A stretch of DNA of 64,000 nt from Thunnus maccoyii (GCF_910596095.1 NC_056539.1:23551001-23615000), one strand, 5' to 3'. Shown: positions 37,401 through 49,840, counted from the first letter of the stretch. Numbers and translations: made by a program. Notes: a model not told the origin generated them from the sequence alone.

Positions 37401-37536
37401 CTAATTTTTCTGTATCTTGATTGGCTGGATGATAATTGAAAACAGGCAAATTACTGCAGGCAAGGCCACGCCCCCAGTTACTGCCGCCATGACGTCACGA
37501 TAAAACCAAACGCACGCTGGGCAGCAAGACTCTGTG
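37401..37536 (-). CDS. mfsd12: mfsd12 terminal coding exon (too short to show as a long ORF)
   Basis: Acceptor CTTCTCCTCCACAG precedes 37536. The exon completes a split Ser codon (AG from exon 8 plus C) and encodes [22 protein letters not shown], a last hydrophobic segment and QPIKIQKN before TAG at 37403-37401. The Cys-Cys pair and VTGGV align with human MFSD12 (ELCCRACVSFYHWAMVAVTGG region). Its exact frame continuity with exon 8 is the main reason for accepting it. On the opposite strand the same bases imitate a compact promoter. Confidence 0.92.
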
Positions 37537-40500
37537 CTGTGGAGGAGAAGAAAAAAAGAAAATGTTCAAGAGCTGTTTGAGATGCAAAAGGTCATCTGTG
37601 TGCAGTAAAGCTTAAGTCAGATCTTTTCTTTATTTATTTTTCTTTATTGGTGTATTTAACAGAAACAGTTGAACATTAATAAACATTGATGCACTAGATG
37701 TTAGCAAAGATTTTTCATCTGTAGTCACGGGACAGATGGTACAAAGTCTGATACAAAAGAACATAAGATTTAAAATTTCAGGGAGATTGAGATCATTTAT
37801 AAGCATGCAGAGCTTCAGCCATCCAAATGAGTCAAATAATATCAATATATTTCAAAGTTACTGTAATTTTGGTGCCAAACTCTCTTTTTTTGTTACTGTC
37901 GTTCCACTGCAGCTGAACAGTCTGTCAGGACACAATTTTTACTAAAATGACTGTAACTGTGGCAGATATTCACTTTATTTGACTAACTCAGATGGCTGAA
38001 GCCTCATATTAACTTCAGATAAACTTTAAAATACATTTTCTCTCAAAACGAACACTGTGGATTTTGTCCCCAGTCACTGTTACGCAATTGTAAGCACATT
38101 TGTGTTCTGATCGTCTAATGGTCAGTGTGAATAGGTGGTTACAGCGAGCAAAATCTGTATTAATGTTCATCTGGGCATCTGACTGTTGTTTTAAGACAGG
38201 CTTGAAAAATTGTGAACCCAAACTTTAATGTTAATAGAAATATGGACTGAATAAGACAACACTGTGCTGCATTATTAGACACTAATTGACACTAATACTA
38301 ATTTAAAATAGCAAAGTAAGAAAATATGCTATTTAGTGCCATAAACTAGCCATAAGGATAATAAATGTTATTCTATATTTTTCTTTCTGTCAAAAAAAGA
38401 TCACATCACACATCTTTCAATACTTTCCGACTTCACTTCCCTGTCTGTAGCTCTCAACACCAACCTATTGGTTCCTAACAAGTCATATATTTAATGTTTC
38501 ATTTTTTAAAAGGCTAAATAACTTCCTAACATAGAGGGAGTGTTGCAGTTTTTGTCAAACATTACTCAAACGGGACTAAATAATGCATTTGTTGGGGTCT
38601 ACTTTCCGCCATGCAATAATGGGAGGTCTAGTGAGCATTTACAGCAGCAAAATTTGATGACATTAATAAATATAAAAACATTGCCAGAGTTAGGAACTAG
38701 ACAAAAATTTCTCTTGTAGTCTGACCAGGTAGAAAAAATGCCAAGGAAGTGTGAAATACTATTTTATGGTCGATCTGTCTCTGCCTCTTTTCAAACAGCT
38801 TCCCTTTAACTTTCTGGGTAAAACGACCTGCAGAGAGCATCGGGGTCGTCGTCGGTCTCAGACAGACTCACCTGCATGGTCTGATGCTCTGGATGAGGAT
38901 GACCCCGACGCCATTAGCCACCTTGTCTGTGAGGCTCATCGACCCATAAACAAAGGCTCCATTTTGCTGCCAAACAGGACAAAATGTGAAAGAGGGATCA
39001 GAGATTTTACAATGTTGTAGCAAAGCACAGTTGAATGAAATCTATCTAGAAAGCCTACAAAGTTGTTCACTGTGTTTGTTTGTTTTGTGAATAAGAGACA
39101 CAAGGAATCCTATGTGAGCATTTATCTAATATTTTCATTCATCTCTTTTTCAACAGTGTGATTAAAGAAAAACAGACACGAGGAGAGATGTGACAGCAGT
39201 GAAATGTGATGTTATTCAAACACACCACCACCAAACCCTCCCCTTTAATTTCACAGCTGACAGCATCTTCTAACAGGACTGTGATCCAGAAGCCCGAGAA
39301 CAAAGTTACTGCTTTGGTATGGAAATCTTAATATTACAGCACGCATTAATGCATTTATCAAACTGTAGATCTTCCGTTAACCCTCTTGTGACTGAAGAGC
39401 TGATTCTGACGTGACATTTAAAACAAGAAACGCTGTTTCTGCCTCGTGATGAAGTTTCTCTGTATTTTATTTGCCTTGAAAGTCGGCAGCAGCGAGTAAA
39501 ACTTGCAATAAAAAAAGATAAAACCACCTTCTGTATATTCTCTTGTACTTCTGAATGTGAGTGCATTCATTCAGTGAGTGTTTGGTGGCTGTTGGGGAAA
39601 AAACTGACCGACCACTAAAACCCATGCAAGTAAATGAGGAACAAGAGAGGGGAAATGGGAGAATAAATGTGAATTTCCAATAGCTGTACACAAGCACACA
39701 TCGGAAAAAGGAAAAAAAAAAAAAGAAAAATACGTCCCACTCATTTGGCACCCTAGACAACCGCCTATGTGGCCTATGCCACGTGGTATTCACAATTATA
39801 ACACAATCGTATTATGCAATTCTTCATGGGTTGCCTGCTTCTTACATCACAGACTTTTTAAAGAATCAAATCTCAGCTCTCAGAGGTCTTCTGACCTAAA
39901 GTTGTTGACTTAAGTCCTACCTCAAAGACTAGTATATCTCTTTGTATGTTCCTAGCATGTTTTTTATATATGTGTTACTTATTCTTGCACAGCTGATTGT
40001 CTTAAAAATGGTTCCACCCTCCTGCAGAAGGTACAGAGCCCCCCGATGCAGGCTGAACCGCTACAAACATTTTATTCCTGTCTGTATCCAGACTCTTAAC
40101 ACCATGAAATGAAAGATGCCATTTGCCACAGGTTTATGTACAATAGATAAATGTGTGGGTGTGGAGGGAGACTGATGTTGTCTTTTGCTGCTGGTTTGTT
40201 TTATTCTTTCATGATTGGTGGCTTCATGATGTGTGCTAGTGGTTTTATGTCATGTGTGTTCTTATTGCCAGTGTTGTTACTCTGTGATGTTTATTTGTTC
40301 ATTTATTGTGGAGTCCAGAACTAATTTCCCCCATGGGTAGGAGAGTATATCGTGATCTTAATGATCTTGTTCAGCTCTTTGGTCAATGTGTGTTGTTTTT
40401 TTTCATGCACTTTCTAAATAAAGGGACATATCACTGCCCTCCACTTACCGTCTGCTCCCCGATGAGCGTGGCGGTCATGGACAGAGACATGACCAGGATG

Positions 40501-43500
40501 GTAGCTGAACCGGCTCCCAGCAGCACCGCCGCGCCGTAGATGCTCTCAGCTCCCATTTTCTTGTCCACAAACACCCAGATAGCGAAGCAAAGCACCAACA
40601 GCAGCCCGACTAAATACATCATCTGACAACAGACAAATACATCTCATTAAAATATAACATCATTCATTCAAATCAGCAGTTTATTAATCATGGAACAGAC
40701 ATTAATTCCTCACATAAGGCAGTGTTACCAATATTTTAGAGTTTATAAAATTGAACATATCCTGATACACTCACACTAATATCCTGGTTATGATCAGATC
40801 CAAGTCATGCTTTGTGCATGTGACGGTCATATCCTGGTTTCAGAAAAGGTGTTTATCTACAAAAGTGACTCCTTTTTTGCTATTTTCGACTGTTGAGGAA
40901 ACTTAGTTGCTAAAGAAATGACGGAAATGTTGGATGTGAACGAACGAGTGTCCTTCTGGTCAAAGAGATGACCAGAATCTTTCATAATGTTAGTCATATA
41001 TACAGGGAGATGAATAACCAGGTTTCTCATGTTCCATGTTCCTAAACACGATCGAAACCAGAACTCAAAAACAGGATACTGACGAGTATACAGCAGTGGC
41101 AGGCAAATAGCGGCCCGTGGGCCAAATCTGGCCCTCCAACAAAAATATTTGGCCCCGTAACGAAAGCTGAAATTTTCCCTCTTATAGATGACATCGAATC
41201 TTTTACATGATGCTTCGTAAATCTACAGTAGATAATGGCTCTTATAAATCTTAATAAGTATGACCGTGTATCTTATTAACTTACCAGATGAATAACACAG
41301 TTAAATAACAGAATTTGGCCGATCTGAGCAGAACAGATTTATGTCAGGAACAGCACTTTGAAGTCATGAAGAGGCCTACTGTTTATTGTTTGTGGATAAG
41401 TTATCAATTATATTTCTATTCTAGTGTAACACAGAGGATATATTCATGTTTGTGAGTCAGTTTTTGCCAGATGAGTATTGACATAAGCTGCTGTCACTTT
41501 ATTTGCCTTCACTTCCTGATGCCCTCAGATAAAACCCTAAAACTGTTTTCTAAACCAATTTTATTCTTGAATGAATGAATTAAAAGAAATAAAGACACAA
41601 AACACAGTAAAAACATATTAGGATGTGTTTTCAACATGCCTGTACAACATCATCCTCTTTCAGAGTAAGCAGTGCTGATTGTTGAATGTAATTACTAACC
41701 CCTGGTATACAGTATGTCAACATATCCAGAGGCAGATTTTAATCAATAAAACAAATGTGACCTAAACTGCCTCATCTCAACCAACCAACTGCTCCACTTT
41801 TCAGACATTTTTAGAATATCTAAAATGAAAAGCATACATAAATTATGTCTCAAAAATACATAGTTTGCCTTTGTAAATCTTTCCAACAGCCAGTTTGAAG
41901 GCTTCAGACACCAGCTAATGTTATTGTTTTAGTATCAGTGTTACTAGACTCACTGCTGACCCGCGTACAGGTCGACTGGCAGAGTTGAGCAGATTGTCAG
42001 TCTGCATCTGGATGTTTTTACTGCTGTAATCCATTGATGCCACTTATATGAAGTATAGAAAAATGTATCTGAATGATTCTGGAGCTTTTCCTCAGCTACT
42101 ACTTCCTGTTAAGCCAAATGAATGCCATGAAAACTGAGACACTCACACTGATGCCTATGATCTTGCTGACCGGCTTCATGGCCAGAGAGCACACGAAGCC
42201 GCTGACATACATCACCAGCGGTATGGTGGCGATGAAGTTCTGAGGAGAGAGGAGGAAACTGAATATTAAACAGCTACATAGATGTTTCAACAGAAGCTAT
42301 ATATTTAATGACTTACACAAGATATGTGAAAACAAACTGTGTGGCCTTACCTTTGGTAACATCAGTGAGTTGGTGAGATAAACTGAGATGTAAGTCTGGG
42401 ACAAGTTGACGATTAGTCTTGTGCACATGTACAGGAAAGCCACCTGGTACAAAAGTAAACAGAGAAACAAACTGAGTGTTTTTGCTAGTTTTAGCAAACA
42501 CATAATATACAAATCATACTGTATATACTTTTCTGTACATATTTTTGTTGACCATTTTGAATGTATTTTATAAAAGTTTTGATTTTTGAATGCATTTTCT
42601 TCCTCCAGGCAGCCATTGATTTCCACTCATTTCTATATAATATAAAAATCAGTTAGCAGATGCTTGAAAATTGCTCAAGTTGTGTAATGCAACACAGTTA
42701 GAGCTGGGTGTATTTAAAACGTTTGTTGCAAGTGCCAAAATCCAAGTTTCAGTGCTGACACCAAAACAATACTTTTGCCTGTATGTCTTATATTGGGGAA
42801 TGAAGACTTGTTTTACTATAAACCTCATTTTTCTCTATTCAGTTCAAATAATCCAGACTTCTCAAATGCATCAGTAAAACAAAGCAGCCATTAAAAAACA
42901 CAGAAAGTATCATTCAAATCTGATCAAAAATAATAAGACTAAGAATTTGGGAATGTCATTAGTTTTGCAGGTATTAAACCAAAGTATCTGGACAAGTGCA
43001 AATTTTCACCTGATGTGTTACATAACAAGTTAAGGGATCAGTGAAATAATTAGGATAATCTGTCTGGAAATCATGAATTTGTTTACAAATTTTTGTGCCA
43101 CTCCATCCAGTAGATGTTGAGATATCTCACGGAATAAGTGGTAACACTGACCTGCTGGTGGCTCTAGATAAAATGGTAAGGGTTCACTTAAAGTCATTAG
43201 GATTCATCCTCTGGACACCATGGACATACAGTAGGGTCCAAAAGCCTGAGACCTCTGTCCCATTCACTTGAATGGGACCCTACTGTGTGTACCAAATTTT
43301 ATGGCAATCTGTCCAACAGTTGTTGGGACATTTCACTCAAAAACAAAAATATCAACCTCATGGTGGTACAAGTGGAAAAGTCAAGAGATCACCAAAGTCA
43401 GTGGGCTTCATGCTCTGGGTACCATGAATGTCTGTACAAAATTTCATGGTAATTCATTTGTTATATTTCAGTCTGTAGCAGTTGTTGGTAGTTGAATGAC

Positions 43501-46500
43501 ACTCATTGTTGGAGAAAAGTTATGAAGGCCAAACCATGAAACTGGAGGACTATTGTGCATTTTTCCCCCCTGTGCTTGTATTGACAAGTTGGGTCGGCGA
43601 ACCCTCTTTTGTGCTTTATATTTCAATCTGGGCCAAAGTGGTGGACAGATTGAGCCACCAACAGACATTGCCATGCATGGGTTAATGCTACTAACACGTC
43701 TAAAAATCTGCACAGCATTACTTCACAATGTTAATGTAATTTTAACAAAAAAAATAATACAGACTCCGTGTTCACTGTAATAAATTACACAACTCATGCA
43801 ATTTTCCAGACTGTGTGTGCTAATGGATTTCCATTTCGGATGGAAATGAATGGAAGCAAAAAAGAAGCCTGGAAGAAACAGAAAACTACTTTTAAATATC
43901 TACAATAAATTAGAGTAGTTTGCAAAATAGTTAGCTGTGATATACACTCACTGAGGGATCAATCCAATACAACAGCTCTGCCATAAAATCTACTTTTACG
44001 AAGATTATACATTTTTAGTTTTTGTTGACATTCTACTTTATGTTTATTATTGAGGTCATAGTGAGTGGTGGTGTTGTACTAGAGTGCATTATATTGAAAA
44101 GAGTTCCTCATATTTTGTCCACCCTCATGTGTGTCAATGAGGTGGACAAAATATTATTATTTTAATCATTTATGGCAGAGCTGTTGTACTGGATTGCATC
44201 AGATTGCACAGGAGTTCCTAATAAGTGAGTGTATATGTAAAGTGAATGTGACTCAACTGCAATAGTAAATTATATCTACAGTCAGTGTGACACTGGTAGA
44301 GAGAGCGATTCCTTGTACCAAAGAGGAAGAGAAGCTTTCCGAATCAGCATGAATTCACTGCAGCAGAGATTTAGGAGTTACCTGGTAGAAGGACGGCTCC
44401 TTCAGCCAGTGCTTCCACTTGAACACAGGAGGAGGCAAAACCTCGTGCGAGGAGGATGGCGTGAGCAGCTGAGTCTCTCTCTCTGAGCCTGATGTAGCCT
44501 CTTTTGTGCCGACATGGAATATGAGGGAGAACAACGCCCCGATGCCCAGCATGATCAGGGACAGCGTCTATAGATAGAGAGTGAGCTCAGGTGAAAAATG
44601 GTGATTTTGCCAGAGCGGTTAAATGTCTCTTGCATCTCTCTTCTTACCCTGAACAGAGGGATGTCTGCCGGGCCCAGGCTGTCTGAGACGGATGGGTCCA
44701 CATTGTGCTGCGCCTGGAAGTGAAAGAGCAGCCAGGCCACAGCGTACACAGTGATATTGGCCACGACAGTGAACGCGTACCTACACAAGGAAGAATATAA
44801 AGTGTTCAAACAGGACTTGAGTAGCTTTAAAGTAGAGATCACATAGACTCAGTGATGTTGTACTTGCTTCTATATTCACCAGTTTATAGTTTCTGGGATT
44901 TTAGCTGCACTGGACAATATAATCAAATGAAACAACAGACAGTTACTTCTCTTTTCTCTGAAATTTTAGTTCCTCTGTTGTGTTTTTAAAAAGAATTCAG
45001 CTGCTACTTCTCCCTTGTTTTTTTTTTTAACTTTCACTGGCGTAAATAATAACTGGCGCATCTGGTTGATTCCATACACTCTTTATGTTTGAACAGTGCA
45101 TTAGACGAAGTCTTGACAACTCTTTAAACATGGGAGCGAAGTTCAGGTTGCACAAAAGGAAAAAGGGCAGGCTGGAAAGGAAGCCGGATGGATGAGGAGA
45201 GCACAAACAATGGAAGAACTGACTGGATCATGGATGAAATCTGATTCAGACAAAGTAAAATATTCCAATCCAAACATTCACTGCCGTCTCAAAAAACTGT
45301 GTTTCATTATCAAGATTTTTTTTTTTTTTTTCCGACACGACAGCAAGTTTGACTGAGTAAACAACCTGATTTATAAAAACATTTTTGGAAAACACCAGTT
45401 TTGCTTCCTCTATGCTCGAGAGGGCTGGATGGAAAAATGTGAAGGTCATGACCCATAACAGTGAAATTCTGCTTCAGAGATTCCTTGTAAAGGAGAAACT
45501 GCTGCTGTTAGTCAGACATTTGTTGGAGAGTTCATAACAGACACACACAGCAAACATTTACTTGGTGCCACTGTTAGTGATGTGGATTAAAGGGAGAATA
45601 CACCCCAATGTAAATGTAAATTTTCTGATTCACAGCTGCAAATCCTGCATTCAAATGAAATCTGTTTTGAATATGAATCAATCACTATATTCAGTGTCAG
45701 TGGACGAATTAAGGTTTGATGTCTCCTCGTGTCTCCAAATACTAACATTACAGTCCACAATCATCAGAATAATACTGAGTAGATTGTGTTTATCAAGTGA
45801 TAATTATAATACTAACATAACAGTATAATATAATAACTATTATGCTCTTTACACCAAAAGACCCCGGTTTGATGGGTGGTGGTTATGTGCATCCAGGACG
45901 TCCTCGGTGACATCACCTCACCTGTACGCAGTGAGCTCCACCTTGGCGCTCTCGCTGGACACCAGCTCTGGGATGAGGGAGAGGTGGGAGATCTGAGTGG
46001 CCGCCCAGCCGAACTGGAAGATGATGATGAAGGGGGAGAAGTAAACGATCTGGGCCCACCGAGCGGTGTTGTCGGTGCAGGGCAGGCAGGGGTTAAAAAT
46101 GAAGGGGAAAGACAGGAGAACACAGATGGTTCCTGGAAAGCAGACAAGGAACTGCTTCAGGAAAAGTCCCTTTAATCTGTCTAGAATATTACTGAGTATT
46201 TATTAAGTGCGTTGTGGTGAACCGTACTTTCATAAATAATAAATCACAACATCTTGTGTTTTAACCACTTCTGCTTAGAAAAGTGCTATATAAATAATAT
46301 TATTCTAAGTATTTAGTGTTTGCAGTGACTTTCAATTTGTGGTGGTATTTTTTTTATGTAAACATTTCACAACATTTCTATATCTCTTTGATATCAGAAA
46401 CTAACTATGCATATTAAAAATCATTAGTGGAACGTAACTGAGTACATTTACTCGGCACTGTAATTAAGTACAAGTTTGATATAATTGTTAGTGAGTATTT

Positions 46501-47701
46501 CCATTTTGTGCTACTTTATACTTACACTCCGCTACATTTCAGAGGGAAATATTGTACTTTCTACTCCACTACATTTATTTCACAGCTATAGTTACAAGCT
46601 ACTTTTCAGATCAATATCTTTAAAAATATGATTTACTATATATGTATTGTTATAGATTATCCAACAGTATAAGGTGTTAAAATTATCTCCACCTTACCAA
46701 TAATAAATTGCTGCTTACATGAACACAATGATCAATGAATCAGTATTGATATTCAAATAATATACAGTATATGTATGATAAATATATCTCTAAATTTGGG
46801 TGTTCTTGCATAATGAGTACTTTTATTTTTGATATTTTTTCATTGTAGTATTGTAGTACTTCTTCCACTGTTGTTTAAAAGTAGCCTACAATCTGAGATA
46901 CTTGTACTTTTCTTGAATATTTGCATTTTATGCAACTTTATTCTTTATTCTACATTTCAGAGGGAAATATTGTACTTTTTACTTATTTATTTCAGAGCTA
47001 CAAGCTACTGTATCATCAAAATACACTGTGTTATACTGTAGATCAAACTACCCAACAGTATATGAAGTAATTTAAATGAGCTCCATCACAACCAGCTACA
47101 TTAAAATGCCCCTCACACGTCAATGCATCAATAACAATCCAATGAGAGGCTTTTCAATATTATGAGTTCTTTCACTAGGAATACTTTGTCATTCTGCTAA
47201 TAATACTTCTGTACTTTTACTCAACTTTTGACGCATGACTACTAACAGAGAATCATTAATTATAGGCCTATTACTATTTTTACTTAATAATCTGAATACT
47301 CCCACTACCACTGCTCATCATGACACTAGTGTGGGAATATTTTACTTCCAAAACATCTGATAAAGACTTAAAGTATGTGACTTTAAACTTGTGAAGAACT
47401 ACCTTATCTCTCTCAGAAACTTACCCAATAAATGCCATGTCTTTCTCTTGCCGTGTCTCCTGCTGCCAGGCGTCCTGTCGGATTCATATCCAACCAGCGG
47501 CGTGCAGACTCCATCTGCTATTTGCCCGATGAGCAGCATCACACCTGCAGAGGTGCTCTGGAAGCCAAGCACGGAGTGGAGGTACACCAGCAGATATGTG
47601 AACCACATAGAGGCGCACAGGTCGTTCAGAAAGTGTCCCGCTGCGTAACAAACCCGCCTGTGGACTGGTAAAGACCGATCCGCAGGCACAGACTGCTCCA
47701 T
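37401..47701 (-). CDS. mfsd12: MFSD12 major-facilitator transporter, 9 exons, 465 aa
   Basis: Exons on the - strand: 47701-47425, 46132-45922, 44780-44648, 44567-44382, 42443-42351, 42239-42147, 40622-40449, 38966-38872 and 37536-37401; frame is kept throughout and totals 465 codons plus TAG (human about 480). Human MFSD12 is a multi-pass transporter of lysosomes and melanosomes needed for cysteine import and affecting pigmentation. Visible family blocks are [17 protein letters not shown] (TM1), [18 protein letters not shown] (TM2 with an MFS loop motif), [32 protein letters not shown], then a hydrophilic central loop and [64 protein letters not shown] and [17 protein letters not shown]. The last exon gives [16 protein letters not shown] and AAVTGG. 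ATG 47701 is the first in-frame AUG; upstream in-frame sequence lacks ATG. The small last exon was found by matching the conserved Cys-Cys and VTGG motifs. Confidence 0.95.
37790..38070 (+). repeat. Degenerate fragment related to the 48640 TTAA element
   Basis: CACTGCAGCTGAACAG, GTCAGGACACAA, CTGAAGCCTCATATTAACTT and CAGATAAACTT align in the same order with the inner part of 48640-49121. It lies just upstream (genomically) of the mfsd12 last exon. Confidence 0.55.
40010..40430 (+). mobile_element. LINE 3' fragment with remnant of the ORF C-terminus (mfsd12 intron)
   Basis: From about 40013 one frame reads [18 protein letters not shown], then [15 protein letters not shown] and stop. This resembles the conserved C-terminal tail of reverse-transcriptase proteins in fish LINEs. 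An AATAAA near 40416 follows. The upstream part of the element is missing, as expected of 5'-truncated LINE insertions. Family not assigned. Confidence 0.6.
41095..41165 (+). repeat. Fragment with GGCCCGTGGGCCAAATCTGG motif (mfsd12 intron)
   Basis: The phrase GCGGCCCGTGGGCCAAATCT and GGCCCTCCAAC is typical of an old hAT-derived repeat seen across vertebrates. Only a fragment is recognisable and its ends are not visible. Confidence 0.4.
43080..43500 (+). repeat. Internally repetitive dispersed repeat (mfsd12 intron)
   Basis: Roughly 130-bp units reiterate GTTGAGATAT/GTTGGGACATTTCAC, CTGGTGGCTCTAG/CATGGTGGTACAAG, GTCATTAGGATTCATCCTCT/GTCAGTGGGCTTCATGCTCT and TTTATGGCAATCTGTCC. I recognise the phrase set as a common fish repeat but cannot name its class. 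Confidence 0.6.
43941..44234. mobile_element. Short inverted-repeat element with TA flanks in mfsd12 intron (294 bp)
   Basis: Left end TATACACTCACT and right end AGTGAGTGTATA are inverted copies. Beyond these, CCAATACAACAGCTCTGCC on the left matches the inverted GGCAGAGCTGTTGTACTGG on the right, after a roughly 20-bp indel. TA-like flanks suggest a Tc1/mariner-type MITE. A degenerate relative with the shared ATATTTTGTCCACCC core lies at about 33050-33310. Confidence 0.65.
46425..47320 (+). repeat. Two tandem copies of an AGTACTTTTACT-rich dispersed repeat in mfsd12 intron 1
   Basis: Copy one runs about 46425-46873 and copy two about 46880-47320. Both contain TACATTTCAGAGGGAAATAT, CCCAACAGTATA or a close variant, and terminal AGTAC..TACT runs ending near CTTCCACTG or CCACTACC. 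I recognise the pattern as a common percomorph non-autonomous DNA repeat; the family name is not certain. Confidence 0.7.
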
Positions 47702-48100
47702 GATTGATTTGACTCCTGTGATAAAACTTCCTTTATTCACAATTAGAGATCTGTCGTTTTCATTATTTACAAATACATAATGCAAATAGTTACACTAACA
47801 GACGTTGAGCAAAAACACAGTTCAACCTTGGTCTGAGCATCTCCAAAAAAATCTCCCCAATTAAATCATATAATAAACGCAAAGTAATGGATTATGCCAA
47901 GCTGGGTCCCCGCGCTGGTCAGCTGAACCGGTTTAGCTTTCAGTTAAATACTTTAATGCTCCAACATTAAAGCTTCTCTGAGCCATCAGAGACCCTTTGG
48001 ATGCACTGACGACTTCACGCGTAAAAGCGCACTCGGACATCCTCGGTTTGTTTTGTCTGCGGGTTATTATACAGCGTCCAACATACAGCTCTGCAATGTA
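47702..48100 (-). promoter_or_regulatory. mfsd12 5' UTR and promoter region
   Basis: Sequence immediately upstream of the start codon contains a modestly CpG-rich patch (about 47990-48060). No TATA box at a convincing distance was found. TCACATG motifs at 48208-48214 and 48508-48514 match the core recognised by MITF/TFE factors, which would suit a melanosomal gene. All regulatory roles here are inferred. Confidence 0.35.
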
Positions 48101-48639
48101 CACGCCTCATGTCTACATTAGATGAATAATCAAGCTGTGGTTATGAGTGGGTTTGAGAACTCGTGGGCTACACTGTTTGTGCCCAAATTGGTTCCTCTTT
48201 TTGTTCTTCACATGGCGAGTGATTCAAGCACGGAACCCACTTTTGTCCCCCAGAATATCTCCTTCTCCTTCATAACTTAAAATCATTTAAAAGCTAAAAT
48301 ATCAATGCCATTAAAAGCTTAACAGATTTGATGTCTCCATATCAGATGGGTGAATAATATCGTAATTGACACTGGATTCACATTATGAGATTCAGTACCT
48401 CTTATGTTTGTATGGTCGACGCACTTTGAGGCCGCTTGTTGTAAACTTCAAGTGAAAAAAAATAACCCAAACTTCCCTTTTACCAGTTCATGACATATGT
48501 TGTGGTTTCACATGCTCATCATTCACATCACACAATGGTGATATCACAGCCAGTCATGTCTTGTGTAATAGGTCAATGTAACGTCAAATTTATACACAAT
48601 TGAGTCATGACAGCGAGGGAGCTCAAGTGGGTCTCTTAA

Positions 48640-49121
48640 AGGACAGGTTCACAATTTTTCCAAGTCTGTCCTAAAACAATAGTAACACGTTTTTCTTGCT
48701 GTAATCATTCCTCTTCTTCATATTAGAAAATCCCTTCATAATGAACTTTCAATAGAAGTGATGGGGGATAAAATCCACAGCCACCCCTGCTGCGCAAAAA
48801 TGTATTTAAAAGTTTATCTGAAGCCAATATGAAGCTTCAGCTGACCAAAATAGTTAAATCAAGTCAACATCTTTCAACGTTATCATCTTTTCAGTGCAAA
48901 AGTCCCTCCTTTGTTACCATCCTTCCTCTGCAGCTGAGCAGGAAAAATGTCCGTCGAGACACAAAGAGGGAATTTCAACTAGAAAGACTAACTGTGGAAG
49001 ATGTCCACTTCATTTGACTCAGACAACTGAAGCCTCATATTATCTTCAGATAAACTTAAAAAAAAAGTTTTACTCAATATGAAGACTGCGGAGGACCTGA
49101 CCGTTGTTGTGAACCTGTCCT
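48640..49121. mobile_element. TTAA-flanked MITE-like element (482 bp)
   Basis: Terminal inverted repeats AGGACAGGTTCACAA and TTGTGAACCTGTCCT, with TTAA at 48636-48639 and 49122-49125. No transposase frame. It lies between mfsd12 and csnk1g2. Internal sequence also appears, degenerate, at about 37790-38070. Confidence 0.85.
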
Positions 49122-49125
49122 TTAA

Positions 49126-49343
49126 AGGGGCATTACACCAATTTCACACAAAGCTCAGCAGCACTTCTCAGTCTCTAGAAACAGTTGTATAATGTCTTCT
49201 GTGGCTCTGGTGGGAGCTTTCCAAAACATGGAGGCCTCCATTACAAACCGGATGTGCATTATGGGTAATGTTTGTTTCCAGTGTGCTTCGATTATGACCT
49301 CCCCCCCAAATTTATGGAATACTATAAATGCTGGAGTACTCCT
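49126..49343. mobile_element. Second TTAA-flanked MITE-like element abutting the first (218 bp)
   Basis: Left end AGGGGCATTACACCAATTT, right end inverted AAATGCTGGAGTACTCCT, an imperfect inverted repeat. Flanks are TTAA at 49122-49125, shared with the preceding element, and TTAA at 49344-49347. Confidence 0.65.
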
Positions 49344-49789
49344 TTAAATAACTCAAGGCCCTTACACTTCTCAATCTCTGATGTACTAAAAACTTCAGGG
49401 AGATTTAAAGTGGCTGCACAAAATCCTGAACATAGACAGAGATCCAACCTGTTAGACATACTGTACATCTCATTTTGTCCAGGAAACAAAAAGGTCACAA
49501 ATAAAAATGACTGATTAAAGACATACATGAAACCGCAGCAAGGAACTCAAAAAAAAAAAAAAAAAAAAAAAAAAAAGACAGTTATTGTTGTTTTTTTCCC
49601 CCAAGTTGGTACACTTTCAATTTAGGATGGTTCTGTTCTTTTCCAGCTCAAAATTAATTTTTAATGACGTGATGTAACTTATAAAACAATTAAACCATGT
49701 CGAGCTGCATGTCTGTCTGTGACCTGATAAAAAATGAAACAATGGTTCAAACAGATTTGGGTTGTTGTCTGCTAGATCTCGTTGAGCTG

Positions 49790-49794
<5 letters not shown>

Positions 49795-49838
<44 letters not shown>
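49795..49838 (+). repeat. (CA)n microsatellite, followed by a G-rich tract
   Basis: About 22 CA units between mfsd12 and csnk1g2. Further interrupted CA tracts lie at 50022-50082. G runs at 49901-49936 follow. Confidence 0.95.

Positions 49839-49840
<2 letters not shown>

Noticed and set aside
37420-37615. Apparent orphan + strand promoter (CCAAT, GC box, CRE, TATA-like) followed by a 17-codon ORF starting at 37562
   Set aside because: The - strand of the same interval is the last coding exon of mfsd12, proved by frame continuity and CC..VTGG motifs. The motifs are kept only as a low-probability dual-use observation.
45812-46175. + strand frame of 99 codons and a 111-codon - strand frame at mfsd12 exon 2
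   Set aside because: Both are wrong-frame shadows of exon 2, which encodes the [19 protein letters not shown] block in its own frame.
47701-47785. N-terminal extension of mfsd12 upstream of ATG 47701
   Set aside because: The open frame continues upstream but has no ATG, and the extension does not resemble MFSD12 N-termini.
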